A DNA stretch of 64,000 nt, from positions 1 to 64,000 of the forward strand of contig CAYPQD010000004.1 in NCBI GenBank assembly GCA_964412785.1. The letters run 5' to 3'. Positions within the stretch are counted from its first letter, which is position 1, and each line of letters opens with the position of its first letter. The DNA is from UBA5336 sp964412785 (GTDB taxonomy: Bacteria; Pseudomonadota; Alphaproteobacteria; Caulobacterales; Hyphomonadaceae). This document shows positions 50,638 through 58,876 of the stretch, piece after piece. Both the position numbers and the translations under genes were made by a program. The notes beneath the pieces are model-generated. The model was not told the origin of the DNA, did no database searches, and saw nothing but the letters and a program-made list of their open reading frames with translations.

Positions 50638-51477
50638 ATGCTCCGCTTGCCGCGCCGACACGCCATCATCGCCGCCCTTTTCGCCTGCATGCTCGCGGGC
50701 CAGGCCTCCGGTTTCGGGATCGGCCTGCAGCCGACCACGGTGGAAATGGAGATTGAGCCCGGTGAACGCCAGCGCCAGGTCGTCAATATCGGCAATGTCC
50801 ACCAGGAGCGGACGATCTCCCTGACCCTCGGGCTCGCCGACTGGAGCCTCGACGAGAACGGCCAGATTGTCCTCAACCCTCCCGGCGAGAGCAACCGCTC
50901 GGCCGCCGAATGGGTCCGCTTCAGCCCCGCCTTCGTGACGCTTGAGCCTGGCGAGTCGGCGCAAATTATCGTCGACATTTCGCCGCCGGCGCGCTTTGAG
51001 GCGTCCGGCGATTTCCGTTTCGCCCTGCTGGCTTCCACGGTACTGCCGGAGAAGCGCGACGCCGGCGCCGGGGTCTGGCGGAAATACCGGCTTGCGAGCC
51101 TGTTCTACCTCACCGCCGGCGACGCGGAGAGCGCCCCTCAGATCGCATCGGCGGCGCTGGCCGTCGGCGAGGACGGCGCGCCGAGTGTCGGCCTGCGGAT
51201 CGAGAACAGCGGCAACGCCCATGCGCGTCTCAATGGCGAGCTTCAGGTCTCCACCCGCTCCGGCGAGACCGACCGCCTGCCGATTTCCAACCTCGTCGTC
51301 CTCGACCAGGCGGCGCGCAACTACCAGCTGGCGATCCCGCATCCGGTGGAGGATGTCGCCGCGCTCAGGGTCTTTCTCACCAACACCTTCGCCCCGCAGG
51401 TGGATGGTGCCGTGATAGAGCTTCCGGCCCATGACATCCCATTGCCTGAAGCAGCCGTGCGCGGGGGGCTGCAATAG
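50638..51477 (+). CDS. Putative PapD-like periplasmic chaperone
   Basis: From ATG 50638 (AAGGA upstream) the product is 279 residues with a signal peptide (LPRRHAIIAALFACMLAGQASG). The mature N-terminal domain follows a PapD-like Ig pattern: GIGLQPTTVEMEIEPGERQRQVVNIGN, then SLTLGLADWSLDENG, and VRFSPAFVTLEPGESAQIIVDISPP, where the last strand would be the subunit-capping edge. A second beta domain (about 150-279) contains VGLRIENSGNAHARLNGELQV. This resembles fimbrial-biogenesis chaperones of alphaproteobacteria. The flanking genes are the probable clients. No usher gene is in the window. Confidence 0.68.
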   Translation: MLRLPRRHAIIAALFACMLAGQASGFGIGLQPTTVEMEIEPGERQRQVVNIGNVHQERTISLTLGLADWSLDENGQIVLNPPGESNRSAAEWVRFSPAFVTLEPGESAQIIVDISPPARFEASGDFRFALLASTVLPEKRDAGAGVWRKYRLASLFYLTAGDAESAPQIASAALAVGEDGAPSVGLRIENSGNAHARLNGELQVSTRSGETDRLPISNLVVLDQAARNYQLAIPHPVEDVAALRVFLTNTFAPQVDGAVIELPAHDIPLPEAAVRGGLQ

Positions 51478-51503
51478 CTGCCCGCCAGCGTTTCCCGGCG
51501 CCA

Positions 51504-52328
51504 TTGGCGGCCCTGCTCCTGCTTGCCGGCGTCCTGCCGCAAGGGAAGGCAGCTGCCTCATGGATCGATGACGACTTCTATTGCCGGGTCTATGGCTGCG
51601 TCGTCGTCCATGATGGCGAGACGTTCGATGTGTATGACAATTACGATTTCGAGACCGGCCAGACCATTCCCCAGGGCGAGCGGATGGTTCGCTGGGCCGG
51701 CAATCCCTTCCAGGGCGCGGGCACCGTCAACCCGGTCCTGACAGGCACCCGCAACGAGGCATTCCAGCTCGCGCCCCTGCAAGACCAGGGATTGATGCTC
51801 GGCATCGACCAGACCGGCGACGGGCTGATCGACCTGTCGCCGACGCCCGGGGAGAATGGGTTTCTTGACGCCAGCGGCGTCTTCCAGCCCTTCGAGCTCA
51901 ATCCCGCAAGCCGCGTGGTGCTGGATGAGGCGTCCTTCCGGCGGAGCTTCTACATCTCATCCGAAACCGACTTCTACCTGACCGCCCAGGCCTTTCCGGC
52001 GCCGGGCGGGCGCGCCAGCCAGCTCGACACCATCGGCTTTGTCTATGGCGTCACCCGCGAGGGTCTTGACGATGGCATGGCGTTCGGCAGTGCCGCGCGA
52101 CGCGGTAATTTCATCCGCGATATCGGCCAGGTGTCCGATCTTGGCGACCTCGCCGGCGGCCCTGTCAGCCTGCTGGAGTTCCGTCACCCGATTGCGCATT
52201 TCCGGTCAGACAGCCTGCCAGAGCAATCGATCCGCTTTGACTATGTCTATGGCTTTGCGGAATACGACCTGTCCATGGGTGCCGGCGACCTTCGCTACCG
52301 GCTGGAGTTCGATGTCTACAATCGCTGA
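51504..52328 (+). CDS. Secreted protein, second putative subunit (paralogue of the protein at 49656)
   Basis: From the TTG at 51504 the product is 274 residues: a hydrophobic signal (AALLLLAGVLPQGKAAA), a Cys pair in FYCRVYGCVVV, a calcium-loop-like DQTGDGLID near residue 112, and then SFYISSETDFYLTA and EQSIRFD...YDLSMGAGD...FDVYNR, matching the C-terminal half of the 49656 protein. No ATG, GTG or other standard codon lies further upstream in frame. An ATA at 51474, forming ATAG with the stop of the chaperone gene and following GGGGGG, would add AARQRFPAPL and give a better signal peptide. The true start is uncertain. Confidence 0.68.
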   Translation: MAALLLLAGVLPQGKAAASWIDDDFYCRVYGCVVVHDGETFDVYDNYDFETGQTIPQGERMVRWAGNPFQGAGTVNPVLTGTRNEAFQLAPLQDQGLMLGIDQTGDGLIDLSPTPGENGFLDASGVFQPFELNPASRVVLDEASFRRSFYISSETDFYLTAQAFPAPGGRASQLDTIGFVYGVTREGLDDGMAFGSAARRGNFIRDIGQVSDLGDLAGGPVSLLEFRHPIAHFRSDSLPEQSIRFDYVYGFAEYDLSMGAGDLRYRLEFDVYNR

Positions 52329-52349
52329 TGCGGGCCACCAGACGCCGGC

Positions 52350-53888
52350 TCAGAAAAGATCGCGCTGCTTGGTGGTCTTCCTTCTTGCCGGCTTGCGGTC
52401 GTCATTGATGCGTCCGGGCGCTTCAATGCCGTCTGTCGCCGCCTCGACATCGCCATCGGCGAAGGTCAGCGTCAGCCTCTGCGCCAATCGGGCGTCGGCG
52501 CTGGAGCGCAGGAGGCGGCCGTCGGAACCGCGCACCAGGGCGTAGCCGCGTTTCAGCGTCGCCGGGTAGGACAGTGTCTCAAGCAGTTTTGCTGCACCCC
52601 GCAGGCGTTCGCTGCGGAACCGGATGAGGCGGGTCAGCGCGGGGCGCGCGCGCACGGCCACGGATCGAAGCGCCTCCCGCGCGCGGCGCGTCTCCAGTCG
52701 CAACGGGTCGGGCCGCAGCCGCGAGGCATGCTGTGACAGGCCGAGGCGTTTCGCCGAGAGGCCGAGGCGCAGGGCCTGGCGCAGCTGCGAGGCCGCCGTC
52801 TCCAGCCGGTGGCGGGCCTCGCCGAGCAAGCGGCCGGGGTCACCCATCCGCGCGGCCGTGCGCTCCAGCCGGGTGCCGCAGCGCTCCAGCGTCGTTGTCA
52901 CCGCACGGGGAAGGGCCGCAGCGGCATAGTCGAGGCGCTGGCGCCGGCTGCCCAGCACAGCGTCGGGGCGCGGCAGGCGCGCGCTTTTCAGGCGGCTCTG
53001 CCCGTGGACCACCTGGCGGCGCAGCGCCCGCTTCAGCCGCTCGCCGAGTTCCCCCGTGGAAAGGAGGAGATCGGCACGGACCGGCACGGCCATCTCGGCC
53101 GCACCGGTCGGCGTCGGGGCTCGCGCATCGGCGACAAAGTCGATGAGTGTCGTGTCGGTCTCATGGCCAACCGCCGAGATCAGCGGGATCACGCTCTCGA
53201 AGGCCGCGCGCACCACGGCCTCCTCGTTGAACGGCCAGAGGTCCTCGATCGACCCGCCGCCGCGCCCGACAATCAGCACGTCCGGCCGGTCTGCGCCGTC
53301 CAGCGCGTTGAAGCCGCGAATGCCGGCCTCGATCTGCGAGGCAGCCAGGTCGCCCTGGACGAGCGCGGGCCACAGGATCACTCGCACCGGGAAGCGCTCG
53401 CGCACGCGGTGGAGGATATCGCGGATGACGGCGCCGGTCGGGCTCGTCACCACGCCGATGGTCGCCGGCAGGAAGGGCAGGGGCTTGCGGCGGGCCGGGT
53501 CGAACAGACCCTCCGCCGCCAGCTTCTTGCGGCGCTCCTCCAGCAAGGCCATCAGCGCTCCGGCTCCGGCAGGGCGCATGGTCTCGGCGATCAGCTGGTA
53601 GTTCGACCGCCCGGCATAGATCGACAGCTTTCCCTCGGCGACGACCTCAAGGCCCTCTTCCGGCCGGAAGGGCAGGCGGGAGACATGGCCCTTCCACATG
53701 ACCGTGTTCAGCACCGCCTTGTCATCCTTGATATCGGCATAGAGATGGCCGGACCGGGCAAGGGTGACCCGGCCCAGCTCGCCGCGCACGCGCACATGGT
53801 CGAAACTTGTCTCGATCGTGCGCTTCAGGGTCGCGGCAAGTTCGGAGACCGACAGCTCCGGCAGGTTGGAAATCGGAGAATCAGACAT
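52350..53888 (-). CDS. xseA: Exodeoxyribonuclease VII large subunit
   Basis: The 512-residue protein has an N-terminal OB-fold (VRVRGELGRVTLARSGHLYADIKD, then VMWKGHVSRLPF), the catalytic region GVVTSPTGAVIRDILHRVRERFP, VLIVGRGGGSIEDLWPFNEE and SAVGHETDTTLIDFVAD, and a long coiled-coil. With XseB it degrades single-stranded DNA. I choose the ATG at 53888 over the GTG three bases earlier. The C-terminus ends in a Lys/Arg-rich tail (DDRKPARRKTTKQRDLF). It lies 12 bases after a small gene on the same strand. Confidence 0.95.
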   Translation of the reverse strand: MSDSPISNLPELSVSELAATLKRTIETSFDHVRVRGELGRVTLARSGHLYADIKDDKAVLNTVMWKGHVSRLPFRPEEGLEVVAEGKLSIYAGRSNYQLIAETMRPAGAGALMALLEERRKKLAAEGLFDPARRKPLPFLPATIGVVTSPTGAVIRDILHRVRERFPVRVILWPALVQGDLAASQIEAGIRGFNALDGADRPDVLIVGRGGGSIEDLWPFNEEAVVRAAFESVIPLISAVGHETDTTLIDFVADARAPTPTGAAEMAVPVRADLLLSTGELGERLKRALRRQVVHGQSRLKSARLPRPDAVLGSRRQRLDYAAAALPRAVTTTLERCGTRLERTAARMGDPGRLLGEARHRLETAASQLRQALRLGLSAKRLGLSQHASRLRPDPLRLETRRAREALRSVAVRARPALTRLIRFRSERLRGAAKLLETLSYPATLKRGYALVRGSDGRLLRSSADARLAQRLTLTFADGDVEAATDGIEAPGRINDDRKPARRKTTKQRDLF

Positions 53889-53900
53889 CACTGCGCAAGC

Positions 53901-54317
53901 CTACAGCCCGCGCCCGCCGCCGCCAGCCCCGACCGGCGCCAGCACACGTCGCAGGATCGCTTCGCTGATCGAGCGCGATGACCGGGCCAGTTCAAATCGC
54001 CCGCTGACTGAACCGGCCTTGTCGATGGTCCAGACCCCGCGCACGCGGATGAAATCGCCATCGGCGACGCCCTCATACCGGATGTCGGCAGCATGGGCGC
54101 CCTGGTCAGGCCGGTACAGCTTGATGAAGGCAATGTCATAGCCATCGCGCGCGCCCGTTATATCGGCGTGCAGGTCATCCAGCGAAGGATCGCCGAAGGT
54201 ATTGGGCTCCAGGACCGTGCCGCTCAGGATTGCGCGCGTCTCGTCAAACCAGGCGGTAAAGCTGACAGGATCGGACAGGCCGGCATAGTCATACCAGCCG
54301 GACCACAGGCCGTTCAT
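53901..54317 (-). CDS. Conserved hypothetical protein upstream of xseA
   Basis: The 138-residue protein from ATG 54317 (AGGG upstream) begins NGLWSGWYDYAGLSDPVSFTAWFDE and continues with short alternating beta segments (GTVLEPNTFGDPSLDDLHADITG, GVADGDFIRVRGVW). It ends in a helix with ISEAILRRVLAPVG and a Gly tail. There is no signal peptide or membrane segment. I do not recognise a named family. The pattern suggests a small beta-barrel or lipocalin-like fold, but this is a guess. It lies 12 bases upstream of xseA and is divergent from purD. Confidence 0.62.
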   Translation of the reverse strand: MNGLWSGWYDYAGLSDPVSFTAWFDETRAILSGTVLEPNTFGDPSLDDLHADITGARDGYDIAFIKLYRPDQGAHAADIRYEGVADGDFIRVRGVWTIDKAGSVSGRFELARSSRSISEAILRRVLAPVGAGGGGRGL

Positions 54318-54398
54318 GTCGCCCTTGCCCGCCAATTCGGCTTGTCCTCCCTTGCGAGATGGCTTGATCCCACGAGCCGCCCGGCGCATCAAGCCGTC

Positions 54399-55691
54399 AT
54401 GAGAGTCCTCCTCCTTGGGTCGGGTGCGCGCGAGCATGCGCTGGCCTGGAAGATCGCCCGATCGCCGCTGGTCGATGAAGTCATGTGTGCACCCGGAAAC
54501 CCGGGGATGGACACGATCGGCCCGTGCTTCGAGGTGGCCGCCGACGATGTCGACGCGATCGAGACACTGACCCTGCAGCTGGAGCCGGGCCTCGTCGTCA
54601 TCGGTCCCGAGGCGGCACTGGCTGCCGGTATCGCCGACCGACTGCGCGCGCGCGGTTTCGACGTCTTCGGGCCAAGCCAGGCCGCTGCGCAGATCGAGAC
54701 ATCGAAGCGTTTTGCCAAGGCGTTCATGGCCGATGAGGGCATCCCGACGGCCGCCCATCTCGTCGCTGAAACCGAGAGGTCCGCCCGCGCAGCCCTTGAC
54801 CACTTCCAGCCGCCCTACGTGCTGAAGGCCGACGGCCTGGCTGCGGGAAAGGGCGTCGTCATCGCCGCCACGCGCGAGGCGGCCGAGGCGCATATCGCGT
54901 CAGCCTTCAGCGCGCCCGGCGCGAACGAAACGAGCGGGCTTGTCATCGAGGCCTTCATGCCGGGCGAGGAGGCAAGCCTCTTCGTCCTCACCGATGGTGA
55001 GGCCTTCCTCTGCCTGCCTCCAGTGCAGGACCATAAGCGGGTCGGCGAGGGCGACACCGGTCCCAACACGGGCGGCATGGGCGCCTATGCGCCCGCTCCG
55101 GTGATGGACGCAGACATGACCGACCGGGCAGTCCGCGAGATTGTCGCGCCGACGCTGCAAGGCCTTGCCAGGGCCGGGATGCCCTATCAGGGCGTCCTGT
55201 ATGTGGGCCTCATGGTCACATCGGACGGGCCCAAGGTTGTTGAGTTCAATGCCCGCTTTGGCGACCCGGAGTGTCAGGTCCTGATGGCTGGCATTCCCGG
55301 CGATATCGTCCCGGCACTCCTGCTGTGTGCAACCGGCGGGCTTCGACCGGCGGAAATGGGTGGCGCGATGCAGCTCGGCCGCTTCCGGCCGGCAGCCGCC
55401 ATCGTTCTGGCGAGCACCGGTTATCCGGACGCCTGTGAGGCCGGCTCGGTGATCGGCGGGCTTGAAGCAGCCGAGGCGCTGTCCGGGGTCACAGTCTTCC
55501 AGGCCGGAACCGATATCGGCGAAGACAGGGCCCTGCTTGCGACCGGCGGGCGGGTGCTCTGCGTAACCGCCACGGGCAAGGATCTCGATGAGGCGTTCAC
55601 GCGCGCCTATGCGGGTGTCGACGCGATCGACTGGCCGGAGGGCTTCTGCCGACGCGACATCGGCTGGCGGGTACGCGGGGGCGGGGCCTGA
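54399..55691 (+). CDS. purD: Phosphoribosylamine-glycine ligase
   Basis: The 430-residue ATP-grasp enzyme shows MRVLLLGSGAREHALAWKIA, ADGLAAGKGVVIA, HKRVGEGDTGPNTGGMGAYAP and VEFNARFGDPECQVLM. It makes glycinamide ribonucleotide in purine synthesis. ATG 54399 gives the canonical N-terminus. It is divergent from the small gene and xseA, an arrangement (purD next to xseA) common in alphaproteobacteria. Confidence 0.97.
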   Translation: MRVLLLGSGAREHALAWKIARSPLVDEVMCAPGNPGMDTIGPCFEVAADDVDAIETLTLQLEPGLVVIGPEAALAAGIADRLRARGFDVFGPSQAAAQIETSKRFAKAFMADEGIPTAAHLVAETERSARAALDHFQPPYVLKADGLAAGKGVVIAATREAAEAHIASAFSAPGANETSGLVIEAFMPGEEASLFVLTDGEAFLCLPPVQDHKRVGEGDTGPNTGGMGAYAPAPVMDADMTDRAVREIVAPTLQGLARAGMPYQGVLYVGLMVTSDGPKVVEFNARFGDPECQVLMAGIPGDIVPALLLCATGGLRPAEMGGAMQLGRFRPAAAIVLASTGYPDACEAGSVIGGLEAAEALSGVTVFQAGTDIGEDRALLATGGRVLCVTATGKDLDEAFTRAYAGVDAIDWPEGFCRRDIGWRVRGGGA

Positions 55692-55695
55692 AGCC

Positions 55696-56286
55696 CTAGC
55701 GCGTCACCCACACCGGCGTGCCGTTCTCCAGCGCGGCAAACAGGGCGTCACGGTCTGCTTGCGAAAGGACGATACAGCCATTGGAGCGGCCAAGCCGGCC
55801 ATGCCGCGCGAGGAATTCCGGCTCGGCATACCACGCCGCGTGAATCACGATCGCACGCGCGCGCGCATTGGAATTGCCAGGCTCCAGCCCGTCGAGGCGC
55901 AGGCTGTCGCCATGGCGCCCGTGATAGCGCTCGGCGGTGACAAACATCCCGTCAGGGCTCGCCTGCGAGCCGGCCAGATTGGAAAAGCGGTCCAGCATGC
56001 CGTCATGGTCGGGGTCGCTGCCTCTGCCATGGGCCGCCCGGTAGGACGTCACCGCGCCGGTGCGCCGCGTCACCACATGCAGCCGCGCCGCGCTGGAATG
56101 TCGCCCGAAGTCTGCGATCACCATCACGGTCGCGTCCTCAACCGGCGCGTCATGGGCGGCGAGGGCGGCCTCAGCGGCGGCAAGGAGCGCAGGCGAGGGC
56201 TCGGCCTCGGCCGGCAGGGCCGCAGCGGCGGCAAGGGCGGCAAGGGCGGCAAGGGCAATCACGGCGGCAAGCCGGCGTCTCATCAT
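55696..56286 (-). CDS. YkuD_2-type L,D-transpeptidase catalytic domain protein
   Basis: The 196-residue protein has a signal peptide built on an Ala/Leu repeat (ALAALAALAAAAAL) encoded by about three tandem 9-base units near 56226-56255. The mature part holds HGRGSDPDHDGMLDRFSN, the His of AIVIHAAWYAEPEF and the nucleophile Cys in GRSNGCIVL. This matches the murein L,D-transpeptidase YkuD_2 family, secreted enzymes whose exact reaction is not well defined. ATG 56286 and 56283 are adjacent alternatives. It is convergent with purD (4 bases between stops). Confidence 0.85.
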   Translation of the reverse strand: MMRRRLAAVIALAALAALAAAAALPAEAEPSPALLAAAEAALAAHDAPVEDATVMVIADFGRHSSAARLHVVTRRTGAVTSYRAAHGRGSDPDHDGMLDRFSNLAGSQASPDGMFVTAERYHGRHGDSLRLDGLEPGNSNARARAIVIHAAWYAEPEFLARHGRLGRSNGCIVLSQADRDALFAALENGTPVWVTR

Positions 56287-56399
56287 GGCCCCAGCCTCGC
56301 GACCGATTGCGGCGACGTTGCGGCATGGCTTGGCCCACGCGACGGGTCCGCTATGCTTGTACTCAAACAATCCTGAACGGAACATTCGGAGGAACGGCC

Positions 56400-57515
56400 A
56401 TGGTGCACGGCGGAGATGCCCAGGAGATGTTCTCGGGCACCAAGGAGGTGGCGGAGACCCATCGCTTCGACGAGACGGCGCTGGCCCGCTGGATGGAGGC
56501 CGAGGTGGAGGGCTATGCCGGCCCGCTGGAAGTGCGCCAGTTCAAGGGCGGCCAGTCCAACCCGACCTACCAGCTGGTCACCCCGTCGAGCAGATACGTC
56601 CTGCGCCGAAAGCCCCCGGGCAAGCTGCTGCCGTCGGCCCATGCTGTCGACCGCGAGTTCCGGGTGATCTCGGCGCTCTACCCGACCGGCTTTCCGGTCG
56701 CGCGGCCCTATGCCCTGTGCGAGGATGAAAGCGTCATCGGCACGATCTTCTACGTCATGGACATGGTGGAAGGCCGCATACTCTGGGACGGCACGCTGCC
56801 TGGAATGGAGCCTGCCGAGCGCCGCGCGATCTACGAAGCGAAGTGCCGGACCTTTGCCGCCCTGCACAAGACCGACTGGCGCGCCGCTGGCCTGGAGGGC
56901 TTCGGTAAGGAGGGCGATTATGTCGCCCGCCAGGTCCACCGCTGGAGCAAGCAGTATCGCGCCTCGCAGACCGACACGATCGCGGACATGAATGCACTGA
57001 TGGACTGGCTGCCGGAGAACATCCCGCCCGGCGACACCACCACGATCGTCCACGGCGACTATCGGCTTGACAACATGATCATCCACCCGACCGAGCCGCG
57101 TGTGATTGCCGTGCTCGACTGGGAACTCTCCACGCTCGGCGACCCGCTGGCCGATTTCAGCTACCACCTGATGAACTGGGTCATGCCAAGCTCAGACCCG
57201 CGTCGCCCGGCGCTGATGGACATTCCAGACCTCGCCGCGCACGGCATCCCGACCATGCAGGCGTATGCTGACCTCTACTGCCGCGAAACCGGCCGCTCCG
57301 GCCTGCCGGACCTCAATTACTATTTCGCCTACAACGCCTTCCGCCTCGCGGCGATCTGCCAGGGCATTGTCGGCAGGGTGCGCGACGGCACGGCCAATTC
57401 ACCGCAGGCGGTCTCCATGGCCGAGCGGGTCCGCCCGCTTGCCCAGTTCGCGGCAGACTGCGCGGAGAAGGCCGGCATGGTAACAGCGCGCTCGGGCGGT
57501 TTCCGACCCGATTGA
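56400..57515 (+). CDS. Phosphotransferase family protein (APH fold, ACAD10/11-like)
   Basis: The 371-residue soluble protein has kinase-like blocks: LEVRQFKGGQSNPTYQL and YVLRRKPPGKLLPSAHAVDREFRV (ATP site), TTIVHGDYRLDNMI (catalytic loop with HGD) and VLDWELSTLGDPLADF (metal Asp). It resembles the N-terminal kinase domain of ACAD10/ACAD11, implicated in breakdown of 4-hydroxy acids, and stand-alone bacterial homologues near acyl-CoA genes. GGAGG precedes ATG 56400. The last seven codons and stop lie inside repeat copy B. Confidence 0.86.
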   Translation: MVHGGDAQEMFSGTKEVAETHRFDETALARWMEAEVEGYAGPLEVRQFKGGQSNPTYQLVTPSSRYVLRRKPPGKLLPSAHAVDREFRVISALYPTGFPVARPYALCEDESVIGTIFYVMDMVEGRILWDGTLPGMEPAERRAIYEAKCRTFAALHKTDWRAAGLEGFGKEGDYVARQVHRWSKQYRASQTDTIADMNALMDWLPENIPPGDTTTIVHGDYRLDNMIIHPTEPRVIAVLDWELSTLGDPLADFSYHLMNWVMPSSDPRRPALMDIPDLAAHGIPTMQAYADLYCRETGRSGLPDLNYYFAYNAFRLAAICQGIVGRVRDGTANSPQAVSMAERVRPLAQFAADCAEKAGMVTARSGGFRPD

Positions 57516-57654
57516 CCCACTTGGCGGGGTGTATTTTTCGTCAGGGCCAGCAGCGTGGCGTGCGGCAATGCGGGCATTATCGGACCGGCGCGCGAGAACA
57601 ATCCTGGCGGAAACGACAAACGGCCAACTGGGTCAATCGGGTTGGAAACCGCCC
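57494..57654. repeat. Dispersed repeat, copy B, bounded by 34-bp inverted repeats
   Basis: Left arm 57494-57527 and right arm 57621-57654 are complementary at 31 of 34 positions and enclose 93 bases. The left 44 bases (57494-57537) match copy A at 49117-49160 in 38 of 44. The left arm contains the stop codon of the phosphotransferase gene; the right arm reaches the stop of the convergent ClpP-like gene. It fills the whole 138-base gap and could also serve as a very strong bidirectional 3'-end structure. Confidence 0.75.
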
Positions 57655-58619
57655 TACTCGCCAGCGCGAGCCTGCTCGAAGGCGCGGATCTGGTCCAGCA
57701 GGCCCTGCCAGCCGGAACGCTCCGCGTCATCCTGGCCGGTCAGGCCCGCCAGTTCGTCGCCAGCATCGCGGCCGGCGGCTGGTGCGCCGTCACAGACAGC
57801 GTCCTCATAGGTCTCGCGGAAGACATAGCTGTTTGCACCGATTAACTGCGTCATCGGTGCGAAATAATTGCGCGGATCGTCATGGGTCTGGATAAACTCC
57901 TCCATCCCGGTGATCCGCTCTCCAAGGAATTCGCGCAGATACGCGCCGTCCAGCATGCCCCAGTAATCGGTGAGCTTCACCCGGCACTCATGCGCCTTGG
58001 CGGCCTCGATCATCCGGGCGGCAATCCGGCGGGCGAAGCCGGGCTCGATGCCATGCCCCTCCAAATGGCTCTCCCACAGGAAATCGACATTGTAGAGCCC
58101 CCAGGCAAAGTCATAGCCCATTGCCGCGCTGACCTTCTGCAGGGTTGAGGGCTGCGCCCCGCCGCGCAGCCAGCCATGGAATTCCGGGAAGCGGGCATGG
58201 GTCGCGCCGTGGACGGCGATGTGGGCGCTGCGGTGGATGTAGACATTATCGAGCCCGGGAAGCAGCATCATGGCGCAGGCGGACATGCAGGGCCCGGCAA
58301 TCACATAGCGGCTGTCGCGCCCGTCGAGGATGCGGCTGAGCCCCTGGGAGGTGACCACATTGCCGCCGGGACTGGTGAAGATCGTGACCGAGGCCTCAGG
58401 CAGGCTGGCAACGCTCAGGAACTGCTCGGGGAAGATGGCGGAATTGTAGCAGAGGACATCGGTTCCCTCCAAGAACCGGATGCCTGCCTCGTGCCGACAC
58501 GCCTCCACTTGGGCGTCAAGCTCCGGATCCGGGGCGGCCCACGGCTCGGCGCGGGCAAGACCTTCCGCAAGTAGCACGGTCAGCAGCGCGACCAGCAGCA
58601 CGGGGATCGATCTCGGCAT
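57654..58619 (-). CDS. Secreted ClpP-fold (COG3904-like) protein
   Basis: From ATG 58619 the product is 321 residues with a signal peptide (PRSIPVLLVALLTVLLAEGLARA). The core follows the ClpP/crotonase pattern: SVTIFTSPGGNVVTSQGL with the oxyanion Gly pair at 85-86, IAGPCMSACAMMLLPG with the candidate nucleophile Ser113 between two cysteines, and HIAVHGATH with candidate His137. Periplasmic proteins with a CxSAC motif of this kind are known by sequence but little studied. The C-terminal region (about 170-321) has no recognised domain. It is convergent with the phosphotransferase gene. Confidence 0.72.
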   Translation of the reverse strand: MPRSIPVLLVALLTVLLAEGLARAEPWAAPDPELDAQVEACRHEAGIRFLEGTDVLCYNSAIFPEQFLSVASLPEASVTIFTSPGGNVVTSQGLSRILDGRDSRYVIAGPCMSACAMMLLPGLDNVYIHRSAHIAVHGATHARFPEFHGWLRGGAQPSTLQKVSAAMGYDFAWGLYNVDFLWESHLEGHGIEPGFARRIAARMIEAAKAHECRVKLTDYWGMLDGAYLREFLGERITGMEEFIQTHDDPRNYFAPMTQLIGANSYVFRETYEDAVCDGAPAAGRDAGDELAGLTGQDDAERSGWQGLLDQIRAFEQARAGE

Positions 58620-58876
58620 GGGCGGCCCCTTCCTTGTTTTTCCTGTCACAGACTTAGGCAAAAAGCGCGTGACGTCATCCCATGGGATGCGCACGCCATC
58701 ACCCGCGCACAGGCCGGGGCCACCCGATAGTCAAACGACAAGGGGGTGAAAGTGTCGCCGTCTTGCGGCACCTTCCTGGCCGGTCGCACTGTCAGGTCAG
58801 CGCCGCCGGCGACACATCCATTCCGCGCCCTTATACGTAAAGTTTAAATGACCAAAGCTGCAGATATGGACCCTTC

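Noticed and set aside
53901..54893. 330-codon frame including the conserved hypothetical upstream of xseA
   Set aside because: Codons before 54317 run antisense to purD; a ribosome-binding site and non-overlapping start exist at 54317.
56220..56275. Minisatellite or CRISPR-like repeat
   Set aside because: The short 9-base tandem units encode the Ala/Leu core of a signal peptide and are too few and too short for an array.
57512..57537. Promoter made by TTGACC and TATTTT in the repeat
   Set aside because: Spacing between the boxes is only 14 bases and the element lies between convergent gene ends.
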